From Bradyrhizobiaceae bacterium (GTDB lineage: Bacteria > Pseudomonadota > Alphaproteobacteria > Rhizobiales > Xanthobacteraceae), in contig JADYXZ010000014.1 of the NCBI GenBank assembly GCA_020853885.1, forward strand, positions 248,001-312,000: a stretch of 64,000 nt of DNA, read 5' to 3'. The notes beneath the pieces were generated by a model that was not told the origin of the DNA, did no database searches, and was given only the letters and a program-made list of their open reading frames with translations. A program made the position numbers and the translations under genes. This document shows positions 34,380 to 42,074 of this stretch, one piece after another; the first letter of the stretch is position 1, and each line of letters starts with the position of its first letter.

Positions 34380-35282
34380 TCAACTCATCAGCGCGGCCGC
34401 GAACTGGCGCAGGTTGTGGCGCATCATGTCGATATAGGTCGGCGCCGGGCCATTCTCGCCGGACAGTGCGTCCGAATAGAGCGTGCCGCCGATCTTCGCC
34501 CCCGTCTCGCCGGCGATGCGCCTGACGAGGCGCGGATCGGACACGTTCTCCAGGAATACGGCCGGGATCTTCTGCGCCTTGATCTGCCGGATGATGCGGG
34601 CGACGTCGCGCGCCGACGCATCGGCTTCCGTCGAGACCCCCTGTGGTGAAACAAACTGGATGCCGTAGGCCGCCTGAAAATAGGCGAGCGCATCGTGCGA
34701 GGTAATCACCTTGCGCCGGGCCGGCGGGATGCCGGCGACCGCCGTGCGGATTTCCTGGTCGAGCGCGTCGAGCTTGCCGAGATAGGCGGCGGCATTCGCT
34801 TCATAGGCACCCTTCCCGTCCGGATCGGCCTTGATCAGTGCGTCGCGGATATTGGCGACATAGATTTTCGCGTTCGGCACCGACTGCCAGGCGTGCGGAT
34901 CGACCTCGTGGTCATGTCCGTGCCCATGATCCTGCCCGCCCTCCGGGCGCAGGGCCTTGATGCCTTTGGTGGCGACGACGATCTGCGCCCTAGTGCCTGA
35001 CGCCTTGACGAGGCGCTCGATCCACCCTTCGAACCCGAGCCCGTTCGTGAATACGACCTTGGCCGCGGCGACGTTCTTCGCGTCCGCGGGCGTCGCGGAA
35101 TAGACGTGCGCGTCACCGTCGGCGCCGACGAGCGTCGTCAGCGCGATCCGCTCGCCGCCGACGTTCTTCACGAAATCCGCAAGGATGGAGAAGGTCGCCA
35201 CCACCGGCAGCTTCTCCTGGGCAAAGGCCGGCGTCGCGGCAAACGCGAAAGCGGCGGCGAGGATCAGGCGGCGCGCGAACAT
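34380..35282 (-). CDS. znuA: Zinc ABC transporter periplasmic binding protein (ZnuA-like)
   Basis: A 300-residue cluster A-I metal-binding protein with a signal peptide (LILAAAFAFAATPAFA). Presumed ligands are the His in DAHVYSATP, the His in DPHAWQSVPN, the His in TSHDALAYF and the Asp in LYSDALSG. A third His rather than Glu is the zinc pattern; manganese proteins such as PsaA/MntC have Glu there. A short His-rich loop (GGQDHGHGHDHEVD) sits at about residues 118-131. It is the last gene of its operon, 9 nt after the permease stop. A Zur-like site upstream of the operon agrees with zinc. Confidence 0.88.
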   Translation of the reverse strand: MFARRLILAAAFAFAATPAFAQEKLPVVATFSILADFVKNVGGERIALTTLVGADGDAHVYSATPADAKNVAAAKVVFTNGLGFEGWIERLVKASGTRAQIVVATKGIKALRPEGGQDHGHGHDHEVDPHAWQSVPNAKIYVANIRDALIKADPDGKGAYEANAAAYLGKLDALDQEIRTAVAGIPPARRKVITSHDALAYFQAAYGIQFVSPQGVSTEADASARDVARIIRQIKAQKIPAVFLENVSDPRLVRRIAGETGAKIGGTLYSDALSGENGPAPTYIDMMRHNLRQFAAALMS

Positions 35283-35291
35283 GACAGACTC

Positions 35292-36167
35292 CTAGGCTTC
35301 CAGATGACGTCCCGGCACGAAGCGGCGGCGCAGGCCGCCGACCGGGCCGAGCGCCAGCGATCCCGCGTAGATCACACCCGCCACCAGGATGATGGCCGGG
35401 CCCGACGGCGCAGCGAAGTGATACGAGACGAGCAGCCCGCCGACGCCCGAAACGAACGCGAGCACGACCGACAGCACGATCATGCGCGTGAGATCGGCGG
35501 CCCAGAAGCGGGCGGCGATCGCCGGCAGCATCATGATGCCGACCGCGAGCAGCGTGCCGAGCGCATGGAACCCGCCCACGAGATTGAGCACGACGAGCGC
35601 GAGAAACACGATATGCGAGGGCGCTCCGGTGCGGCTCACCGAGCGCAGGAAGCCCGGATCGACGCATTCCAGCACGAGCGGCCGCCAGATCACCGCGAGC
35701 GCACCGAGCGTCACGGTCGCGAAGGCGGCAAGCAGGATCAGCGTCGCGTCGTCGAGCGCGAGCACCGAGCCGAACAGGATGTGCAGGAGGTCGACATTGG
35801 AGCCGCGCACCGAAACGATAAGGACGCCCAACGCGAGCGACACGAGATAGAAGGCGGCGAGCGAGGCATCTTCCTTCAACTCCGTCGCCCGCGCCACCAC
35901 GCCCGCGCCGATCGCCACCGCCGAGCCCGCGAGAATGCCGCCAAGCGTCATGGCGAAAAGGTCGAAGCCCGCAATGAGGAAGCCGAGTGCGGCGCCCGGC
36001 AGGATTGCATGCTGCATGGCGTCGCCCGTCAGGCTCATGCGCCGCAGCATCAGGAACACGCCGATCGGCGCCGCGCCGAAGGAGAGCGCGAGCACGCCGA
36101 CGAGCGCGCGGCGCATGAACTCGAACTCGGCGAACGGCGCGATGAAGATGTCGTAGAGGGTTTCCAC
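35292..36167 (-). CDS. znuB: Zinc ABC transporter permease (ABC-3 family)
   Basis: The 291-residue protein has about eight to nine membrane helices and the ABC-3 signatures FLMLRRMSLTGDAMQHAILPGAALG (short form RRMSLTGDAM) and a central GVVAR. It forms the channel for Zn2+ delivered by ZnuA. It starts 21 nt after the ATPase stop. The N-terminal METLYDIFIAPFAEFEFMRRA is typical of the family. Confidence 0.9.
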   Translation of the reverse strand: METLYDIFIAPFAEFEFMRRALVGVLALSFGAAPIGVFLMLRRMSLTGDAMQHAILPGAALGFLIAGFDLFAMTLGGILAGSAVAIGAGVVARATELKEDASLAAFYLVSLALGVLIVSVRGSNVDLLHILFGSVLALDDATLILLAAFATVTLGALAVIWRPLVLECVDPGFLRSVSRTGAPSHIVFLALVVLNLVGGFHALGTLLAVGIMMLPAIAARFWAADLTRMIVLSVVLAFVSGVGGLLVSYHFAAPSGPAIILVAGVIYAGSLALGPVGGLRRRFVPGRHLEA

Positions 36168-36188
36168 GGGACGGTCCTGTTGCGGCGA

Positions 36189-36929
36189 TCAGGCAGCGTG
36201 CTCTTCGCAGACGGCCGCGTGGTCGTCGAACGCCTCGCACATGCGCCGCGCCCGCAGGAGGTTCTCCGGCCGCAGCACCTCGCCGGTCGGCCCCCAGGCC
36301 ACGGGCGAGCGCGCGAGCAGGAGCGTCTCCGGAAAGCGCTGCCGCACCACCTCGTAATCGTGCAGAACGGCAATGATCGTGCGCGCTTCCGCGTGCCAGC
36401 GCCGGATCAGATCGAGAAGATCGGCGACCGTGCCCGCGTCGAGCGAGGCGAACGGCTCGTCGAGCAGGATCAGCTTCGCGTCCTGCAGCAGGAGCCGCGC
36501 GAACAGCGCGCGCTGCATCTGCCCGCCGGAGAGCGTGCCGATCGCGCGCCCCTCGAAGCCCGGAAGGCCCACGGTCGCGATTGCGCGCTCGATCGTGTCG
36601 CGCTCCGATTTGCCGATGCGGCCGCCGAGCCCGGCGCGGCGCCACAGGCCCATCGCCACCAGGTCATAGACGGAGATCGGAAACGAGCGGTCGATTTCGG
36701 CGATCTGCGGCAGATACGCCACTTCGCTCGGCGCGACGCCGTGGTCGATCGCACCGGCGAGCGGCCGCAGCAGCCCGACGATGCCCTTCAGGAGCGTCGA
36801 CTTGCCCGCCCCATTCGGGCCAACGAGCGCAAGCAACGCGCCGTCCGCCACGGCGCCATCGAGATGATGCACGGCCGGATGCCGGTCGTAGCCGAGCGTG
36901 AGATCGCGGAAGCGCAGCGCCGCGGTCAT
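36189..36929 (-). CDS. znuC: Zinc ABC transporter ATPase
   Basis: The 246-residue ATPase has Walker A (GPNGAGKSTLL), signature LSGGQMQRALFARLLL and Walker B (LILLDEPFASLD). The C-terminal end is rich in Cys and His (MCEAFDDHAAVCEEHAA), which could bind Zn2+ as a feedback site (inference). The ATG at 36929 overlaps the stop of the 53-residue upstream gene (ATGA), so an in-frame extension further upstream is not used. Confidence 0.92.
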   Translation of the reverse strand: MTAALRFRDLTLGYDRHPAVHHLDGAVADGALLALVGPNGAGKSTLLKGIVGLLRPLAGAIDHGVAPSEVAYLPQIAEIDRSFPISVYDLVAMGLWRRAGLGGRIGKSERDTIERAIATVGLPGFEGRAIGTLSGGQMQRALFARLLLQDAKLILLDEPFASLDAGTVADLLDLIRRWHAEARTIIAVLHDYEVVRQRFPETLLLARSPVAWGPTGEVLRPENLLRARRMCEAFDDHAAVCEEHAA

Positions 36930-37087
36930 GACACGCTCCAGAGCAATGCCCAGGCGACGGCCGCCCACAACACCGCCGCGAGCCCAGCCGCGATCGCGAG
37001 CCGTTGCGCCACCGACAATCGCAGGAGCGAAGGCGGGACGACGGCGGACTGGGCCGGCGGATGCCGGTGCGTGATCGGGTCGTGCAT
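36926..37087 (-). CDS. 53-residue single-helix membrane protein, first gene of the zinc operon
   Basis: A short gene found by reading the upstream frame. ATG at 37087, sequence starting MHDPITHRHPPAQ and ending ALLWSVS, with TGA overlapping the ATPase ATG by 4 nt. The N terminus has three His (positions 2, 7 and 9) and several Pro. One hydrophobic segment at about residues 30-50 (LAIAAGLAAVLWAAVAWALL) would span the membrane. The 4-nt overlap, its position after the Zur-like box and its codon use support a real gene. I do not recognise the family. A role in zinc handling or in assembly of the transporter is inferred from context only. Confidence 0.65.
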   Translation of the reverse strand: MHDPITHRHPPAQSAVVPPSLLRLSVAQRLAIAAGLAAVLWAAVAWALLWSVS

Positions 37088-37128
37088 GCAGACAAGAACC
37101 CATGCGAGGCCAGTTCGGCCTCGATCTT

Positions 37129-37145
37129 ATGTTATATTATATCAT
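37129..37145. promoter_or_regulatory. Zur-like operator of the zinc operon
   Basis: ATGTTATATTATATCAT is a 17-bp near-perfect inverted repeat, 7 of 8 positions matching in each arm, in an AT-rich patch 42 nt upstream of the first gene of the zinc operon. It resembles alphaproteobacterial Zur boxes of the type TGTTATA-TATAACA. Repression by Zur under zinc excess is the expected effect. Confidence 0.6.
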
Positions 37146-37224
37146 TCAAACCCGTGACACAATATCAATTGGATCGGCGCTCGACGCGCTGGAAAACGCG
37201 CAATCCGCCGCTCGATAAAGAGGC

Positions 37225-38031
37225 TTAGCCGAGCGGTCCCGGCTGCAGCCGTTTCAGGTCGAAGCGGTCGACATCCTGCAGGAGCTCGATGAAGGCGCGC
37301 GCACCATGCTCGAGCGCCGCCTCGCCCTTCTCCTTCGACGCCGCCCGCGCGTCGCCCACGGCGCCCGCCGGATTCAGATCCTGCGTCATCCAGCCGAAGC
37401 CCGCCGGCCGGTCCGCACGCAGCCACTTGAATTCCTTTTCCATTGCCAGCGTCGCTGATTGGAAATCGGCGGCCTTCTCCATGCGCACGAGATCGGGCCG
37501 CAGCGCCAGCATCAGCGACGTCTCGATCGCGCCGCCATGAATGCCATGCACGCGCTCGGCCTCGCCGAAGAGCCCTTCCGGATAGCCGAACCGGCTCCAG
37601 CTTGCGGTGGCGACGAGCACGCCGAACTGCACGCGCAGCTCGCGCGCGACAAGCTCGAGCAATGCACTGTTGCCGCCGTGTGCATTGACGATCACGAGCT
37701 TGCGCACGCCCGCCCGATGCACGCGCTTGCCGATCCCAGCCCACGCGCGCAGCGCGGATTCGGCGGAGAGCGTCAGCGTGCCGGGATAGTCGAGATGCTC
37801 GTCCGACTTGCCGATCCACTGCAGCGGCAGGAACGTCACCGGCAGCGCGTCCGGCAGATGCCGCTGCACGCGCGCGAGATAACCCTCGGCGATATAGCCA
37901 TCGACGCCCACCGGCAGGTGCGGGCCATGCTGCTCCACCGCCGCGACCGGGAGCACGGCGATCCAGCGCGCGGGATCGCCGGCGCGGAAATCCTCCCACG
38001 TCATCTCGATCCACTGGCGTTTCGGAAGCAT
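37225..38031 (-). CDS. Creatininase-family amidohydrolase
   Basis: The 268-residue protein has metal-binding motifs of the family: AAVEQHGPHLPVGVD (Glu, His, Asp), VNAHGGN and HGGAIETSLML (Glu). Members include creatinine amidohydrolase, mycofactocin protein MftE and the deformylase ArfB of deazaflavin synthesis; nothing nearby selects among them. The ATG at 38031 (MLPKRQW) is taken as the start. A 13-bp palindrome lies in the divergent region to the binding-protein gene. Confidence 0.87.
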   Translation of the reverse strand: MLPKRQWIEMTWEDFRAGDPARWIAVLPVAAVEQHGPHLPVGVDGYIAEGYLARVQRHLPDALPVTFLPLQWIGKSDEHLDYPGTLTLSAESALRAWAGIGKRVHRAGVRKLVIVNAHGGNSALLELVARELRVQFGVLVATASWSRFGYPEGLFGEAERVHGIHGGAIETSLMLALRPDLVRMEKAADFQSATLAMEKEFKWLRADRPAGFGWMTQDLNPAGAVGDARAASKEKGEAALEHGARAFIELLQDVDRFDLKRLQPGPLG

Positions 38032-38132
38032 GGCCGATCCGTAAAAAGCGCCGCACCCTAAGAGCAAGGCCCAACGACTGCAAGAAGTGGGCGCCGGACG
38101 CCGCCCACCGTATGGGCAGGATCCTCCATTCT

Positions 38133-38145
38133 TGATTAATAATCA
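38133..38145. promoter_or_regulatory. Perfect palindrome TGATTA-A-TAATCA in a divergent promoter region
   Basis: This 13-bp perfect inverted repeat lies in the 239-nt gap between the creatininase gene and the NMT1-type binding-protein gene. It is 102 nt from the former start and 126 nt from the latter. AT-rich in a GC-rich setting, it is a plausible operator for either gene. No regulator gene is adjacent. Confidence 0.4.
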
Positions 38146-38270
38146 TGCGCGGACGGCGGACATTTGACCGCGCAATTGCCTTGTCTCCTGCGGCAAGGCG
38201 TGCTGATTGCGCAGCGCGGAAGGACGGCCTTTGCGCCGCGCCTCGCAGAGTTCGATTGGAGAAGCCGCCG

Positions 38271-39284
38271 ATGCGTTTCCGCTCGCTCCGTGTTGCCGCG
38301 CTCGCGATCTTCGCCGCGGCGCTGACGCTCGCAGGTCCCGCGCACGCCCAAGACAAGGTCACGTTCGGCACTAACTGGGTCGCCGAAGCCGAGCACGGCG
38401 GCTTCTATCAGGCGGTCGCCGACGGCACCTACGCGAAGTACGGCCTCGACGTGACCATCGTCCCCGGCGGCCCGCAGATCAACAACCGCATCCTGCTCGC
38501 CGTCGGCAAGCTCGACTTCTACATGGGCGCCAACATGCTGCACGCGTTCGACGCGGTGGAGCGGAAGATTCCGACCATCGTCATCGCCGCCATGTTCCAG
38601 AAGGACCCGCAGGTCCTGCTCGCCCATCCCGATGCCGGCGTCGAGACATTCGACGACCTGAAGAAGCTGAACATCCTCGTCTCCAGCGAAGGCGTCGCCA
38701 CCTATTATCAGTGGCTGAAGTCGGAGCACGGCTTCCGCGACGAGCAGGTGCGCCCCTACACCTTCAACCCACAGCCCTTCCTCGCCGACAGGAAGCTCGC
38801 CATGCAGGGCTACGTTACCTCCGAGCCCTTCGTCGTCGAGAAGCAGGGCGGCTTCAAGCCGAAGATCTTCCTCCTCGCCGACCAGGGCTTCGACACCTAT
38901 TCCACCACGATCGAGACGCGCCTCGAGGTCATCGAGAAGAAAAGCGACCTCGTGCAGCGCTTCGTCGATGCCTCGATCGTCGGCTGGTACAATTATCTGT
39001 ACGGCGACAATCGCAAGGCGAACGAGCTGATCAAGCACCACAATCCGGAAATGACCGACGACCTCATCGCCTTCTCTACGGAAAAGATGCGCGAATATGG
39101 CGTGGTCGATTCCGGCGACGCCGCGAAGCTCGGCATCGGCGCCCTCAGCGAGGCGCGCGTGAAGAGCTTCTTCGACAAGATGGTGAAGGCGGGCGTCGTG
39201 AAGCCGTCGGTCGACTGGCGCCGCTCCTTCACCACGCAGTTCGTCGGCAGGAAGGTCGGCCTCGACCTGCGCCCGAAGAATTAA
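38271..39284 (+). CDS. NMT1/THI5-like ABC substrate-binding protein
   Basis: The 337-residue protein has a signal peptide (LRVAALAIFAAALTLAGPAHA) and the NMT1 fold: FGTNWVAEAEHGGFYQA, YGLDVTIVPGGPQINNR, GKLDFYMGA and SEGVATYYQWLK. The family binds pyrimidine precursors of thiamine, riboflavin, taurine or other small molecules. The NW and EHGG motifs resemble the pyrimidine/ThiY type, but no thi gene or TPP riboswitch is near. The ATG at 38271 has GGAGAAG 6 nt upstream. A palindromic repeat separates it from the ATPase gene. Confidence 0.9.
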   Translation: MRFRSLRVAALAIFAAALTLAGPAHAQDKVTFGTNWVAEAEHGGFYQAVADGTYAKYGLDVTIVPGGPQINNRILLAVGKLDFYMGANMLHAFDAVERKIPTIVIAAMFQKDPQVLLAHPDAGVETFDDLKKLNILVSSEGVATYYQWLKSEHGFRDEQVRPYTFNPQPFLADRKLAMQGYVTSEPFVVEKQGGFKPKIFLLADQGFDTYSTTIETRLEVIEKKSDLVQRFVDASIVGWYNYLYGDNRKANELIKHHNPEMTDDLIAFSTEKMREYGVVDSGDAAKLGIGALSEARVKSFFDKMVKAGVVKPSVDWRRSFTTQFVGRKVGLDLRPKN

Positions 39285-39288
39285 CGGT

Positions 39289-39384
39289 CGTCCCGGAAGC
39301 GGCGCGAAGCGCCGCTATCCGGGACCGTTCTCAGTCAGCGTCGGGACGGTCCCGGCTCTCGCTTCGCTCGGCCGGGACGACGAG
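39289..39384. repeat. Palindromic repeat, family B, copy 2
   Basis: CGTCCCGGAAGCGGCGCGAAGCGCCGC with GGGACCGT and GGGACGGTCCC segments and a final GGCCGGGACGACG. It begins 4 nt after the binding-protein stop and sits before the ATPase gene. This is the same arrangement as the repeat pair after the binding-protein gene at 11395-12720. Confidence 0.82.
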
Positions 39385-39401
39385 ATGCTATAAGCCCCGC
39401 A

Positions 39402-40193
39402 ATGCCCGCCGCCGCAGAAGCCGCAACTTCGGACATGCCGCTCGCCGCCTTTCGCGGCGTCGGCAAGACATTCCCGAACGGCGTCACCGCCCTCGACGGG
39501 CTCGATTTCTCGGTGGAGCCCGGCGAATTCCTGAGCCTCCTCGGCCCCTCCGGCTGCGGCAAGTCCACCGCGCTGCGCCTGCTCGCCGACCTCCTCGAAC
39601 CGACCGCCGGCCGGATCGACCGGCACGAATCCGCCGTCCGCAACATCGGCTTCGTCTTTCAGGAGCCGACGCTCCTGCCCTGGGCCACCGTCGCCGCCAA
39701 TGTGAGCCTGCCGCTCCGCCTGCGGCCCGCGCCCGGCGTCGATAGCCGGCACCGCGTCGATGAGGCGCTCGCGCTGGTCGGCCTCGACGAGTTCCGCCAC
39801 GCCTATCCGCGCGAGCTCTCCGGCGGCATGAAGATGCGCGTCTCCATCGCCCGCGCGCTCGTCACGCGGCCGCAACTTCTGCTGATGGACGAGCCGTTCG
39901 CCGCGCTCGACGAGATCACCCGCTTCAAGCTGAACGACGACCTGCTCGCGCTCTGGCGCAAGCTCGATTGCACCGTCGTCTTCGTCACCCACTCGGTGTT
40001 CGAGTCGGTCTATCTGTCGACGCGCATCCTGATGTTCACGCCGCGGCCGGGCCGCGTCGCCGCCGAGTTCAAGATCGACGCCCCGGAGCCGCGCGCCGGC
40101 CGCTTCCGCACCTCTCCGGAATACGGCGCGCAATGCCGCGAGGTCTCCGCCGCGCTCGCCCAAGTCATGAAACAAGACACGGGAGAGGGCTGA
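39402..40193 (+). CDS. ABC transporter ATPase, SsuB/TauB type
   Basis: The 263-residue ATPase has Walker A (GPSGCGKST), signature LSGGMKMRVSIARAL, Walker B (LLMDEPFAALDE) and the TauB-like VFVTHSVFESVYLSTRI. It energises the importer of the NMT1-type binding protein. Its stop overlaps the permease ATG (TGATG), indicating coupled translation. Confidence 0.92.
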   Translation: MPAAAEAATSDMPLAAFRGVGKTFPNGVTALDGLDFSVEPGEFLSLLGPSGCGKSTALRLLADLLEPTAGRIDRHESAVRNIGFVFQEPTLLPWATVAANVSLPLRLRPAPGVDSRHRVDEALALVGLDEFRHAYPRELSGGMKMRVSIARALVTRPQLLLMDEPFAALDEITRFKLNDDLLALWRKLDCTVVFVTHSVFESVYLSTRILMFTPRPGRVAAEFKIDAPEPRAGRFRTSPEYGAQCREVSAALAQVMKQDTGEG

Positions 40194-41005
40194 TGGCGCG
40201 CCCCGCTGCCGCCGCCCGCTCCCCGGCCGAGCGCATGCTGCGCTTCCTGCTGCCGGCGCTTGCGCTCGGGCTCGCGTTCGTCGCGTGGGAGGCGATCGTC
40301 CGCATCAACGCGCTGCCGCCCTATATCCTGCCCGGGCCGATCCTCGTCTTTCAGACGCTCTTCGCCGACTGGGGCGTGTTGTCGGAATCGCTCTATGTGA
40401 CGCTGCGCACCACGGCGCTCGCCCTCCTCCTCGCGACCGTCGGCGGCGTGCTGCTCGCGCTTCTCTTCGCAAGTTCCCGCCTCGTCGAGCTTTCGCTGTT
40501 TCCCTTTGCCGTCGTGCTGCAGGTGACGCCGATCATCGCCATCGCTCCGCTCCTGCTCATCTATCTCGAGCCCAACACCGCCGTCCTCGTCTGCGCCTGG
40601 ATCGTCGCCTTCTTTCCGATCCTCTCCAACACGGCGCTCGGCCTCGCCTCGGTCGATCACAATCTGCGCGAGTTGTTCGCGCTCTATGGCGCGAGCCGCT
40701 GGAAGACGCTCCTGCTGCTCCGCATCCCCGCCGCCCTGCCCTATTTCCTCGGCGGCCTGCGGATCGCCGGCGGCCTGGCGCTCATCGGCGCCGTCGTCGC
40801 CGAGATCGCCGCCGGCACCGCCGGCCGCGGCTCCGGCCTCGCCTATCGCATCGTGGAATCTGGCTACCGGCTCAACATTCCCCGCATGTTCGCCGCACTC
40901 CTGTTGATTTCGCTGGCCGGGATTGCGATCTTTGCAGTGCTTTCCCTGCTGCAGCACCTTAGCTTGCGCCGCTGGCACGAAAGCGCGCTCGATCGCGAAT
41001 CCTGA
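40193..41005 (+). CDS. ABC transporter permease, SsuC/TauC type
   Basis: A 270-residue BPD_transp_1 permease with six helices; the EAA-like loop is ELFALYGASRWKTLLLLRIPAALPYF. The N-terminal helix is at about residues 17-35. The ATG is at 40193, overlapping the ATPase stop, and the TGA overlaps the next gene's ATG by 1 nt. With the binding protein and ATPase it completes an importer. Confidence 0.92.
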   Translation: MARPAAAARSPAERMLRFLLPALALGLAFVAWEAIVRINALPPYILPGPILVFQTLFADWGVLSESLYVTLRTTALALLLATVGGVLLALLFASSRLVELSLFPFAVVLQVTPIIAIAPLLLIYLEPNTAVLVCAWIVAFFPILSNTALGLASVDHNLRELFALYGASRWKTLLLLRIPAALPYFLGGLRIAGGLALIGAVVAEIAAGTAGRGSGLAYRIVESGYRLNIPRMFAALLLISLAGIAIFAVLSLLQHLSLRRWHESALDRES

Positions 41006-41925
41006 TGTTCAGAAAGATTTTCAACGCGCCGCTCACCGATCTTCCGGCGGCGAACGATCCTCGCGCGCGCCTGATCGGCATCGGCCTCATGTGCGCGGCG
41101 CTCTTCTGCTTCGCCTGCCTCGACACGATCGCGAAATGGCTGACGCAATATCTGCCGACACTCGAGGCGGTCTGGGCCCGCTATGCGAGCCACTTCTTCC
41201 TGTCGCTGCTCGTGATCAATCCGTGGACGACGCCAGGGCTATTCGCCACGCGGCGGCTCTGGCTGCAGATCGGCCGCTCCGCGCTCCTGTTCGGCTCCAC
41301 GGCCTTCAACTTCGTCGCGCTCCGCTATCTGCAGCTCGACCAGACCGCGACCATCGCCTTCACCACACCGTTCATCATCGCGCTCCTCGCCGGTCCCCTG
41401 CTCGGCGAATGGATCGGCTGGCGCCGCTGGGTTGCGATCATCGTCGGTTTCGCCGGCGTCCTGCTGATCGCGCGGCCGGGCATGGGTGGCATTCACCCGG
41501 CGGCGGTCCTCTCGGTCCTCAGCATGATCTGCTACGCCGTTTACATCATCTCCACGCGATTTCTCGCCGGCTATGATTCCACCGCCACCACCGTCTTCTA
41601 TTCCGCGCTGGTTGGCTTCGTCGCGGCCTCGGTTCCACTCCCAGCGGTCTGGCAGACGCCGGAAGAGCCGCTCGTCATCGCCGGAATGGTCGCCCTGGGC
41701 GCCTTGGGCTGGATCGGGCACCTGTTCCTGATCGTTGCCCACCGCTACGCGCCCGCGCCGGTGCTTGCGCCCTACATCTACACCCAGCTCGTCTGGTACA
41801 TCGCCGGCGGATTTCTCGTGTTTAGCGAACTTCCAAATAGCTTCACCCTGGCCGGTGCCGCCATCGTCATCGCCTCCGGCCTCTATCTCCTCTACCGCGA
41901 GCGCCGGCTGAAGGCGGACCTCTGA
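41005..41925 (+). CDS. EamA/DMT-family permease
   Basis: The 306-residue protein has ten hydrophobic segments in two EamA repeats (first with GLMCAALFCFACLDTIAKWL, second from about residue 160). DMT proteins export or exchange small metabolites. Its ATG overlaps the stop of the ABC permease by 1 nt, so it is cotranscribed and may handle a related compound. Confidence 0.88.
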   Translation: MFRKIFNAPLTDLPAANDPRARLIGIGLMCAALFCFACLDTIAKWLTQYLPTLEAVWARYASHFFLSLLVINPWTTPGLFATRRLWLQIGRSALLFGSTAFNFVALRYLQLDQTATIAFTTPFIIALLAGPLLGEWIGWRRWVAIIVGFAGVLLIARPGMGGIHPAAVLSVLSMICYAVYIISTRFLAGYDSTATTVFYSALVGFVAASVPLPAVWQTPEEPLVIAGMVALGALGWIGHLFLIVAHRYAPAPVLAPYIYTQLVWYIAGGFLVFSELPNSFTLAGAAIVIASGLYLLYRERRLKADL

Positions 41926-42074
41926 GCCCGCCGTTCGGCCCTGCGGCATCGGCATGGGTTGCTTTACCTTCCGCGGCGTTGCACACGCCTCGTTTCTGAC
42001 GCTAATTTGGCCCCGGCCTGTCTATCCCGGGCTGCCAGCGCCGCCCGGCGCATCCATCCGAAAGAGGACGAAGC

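Noticed and set aside
35106-37157. Plus-strand frame of 683 codons opposite the zinc operon
   Set aside because: Strongly charged low-complexity translation typical of antisense frames in high-GC DNA; the minus strand has clear zinc ABC genes.
38032-38270. TPP riboswitch before the NMT1-type binding protein
   Set aside because: The THI-box bases (CTGAGA with the ACC...GAACCTGA block) are not present in the region.
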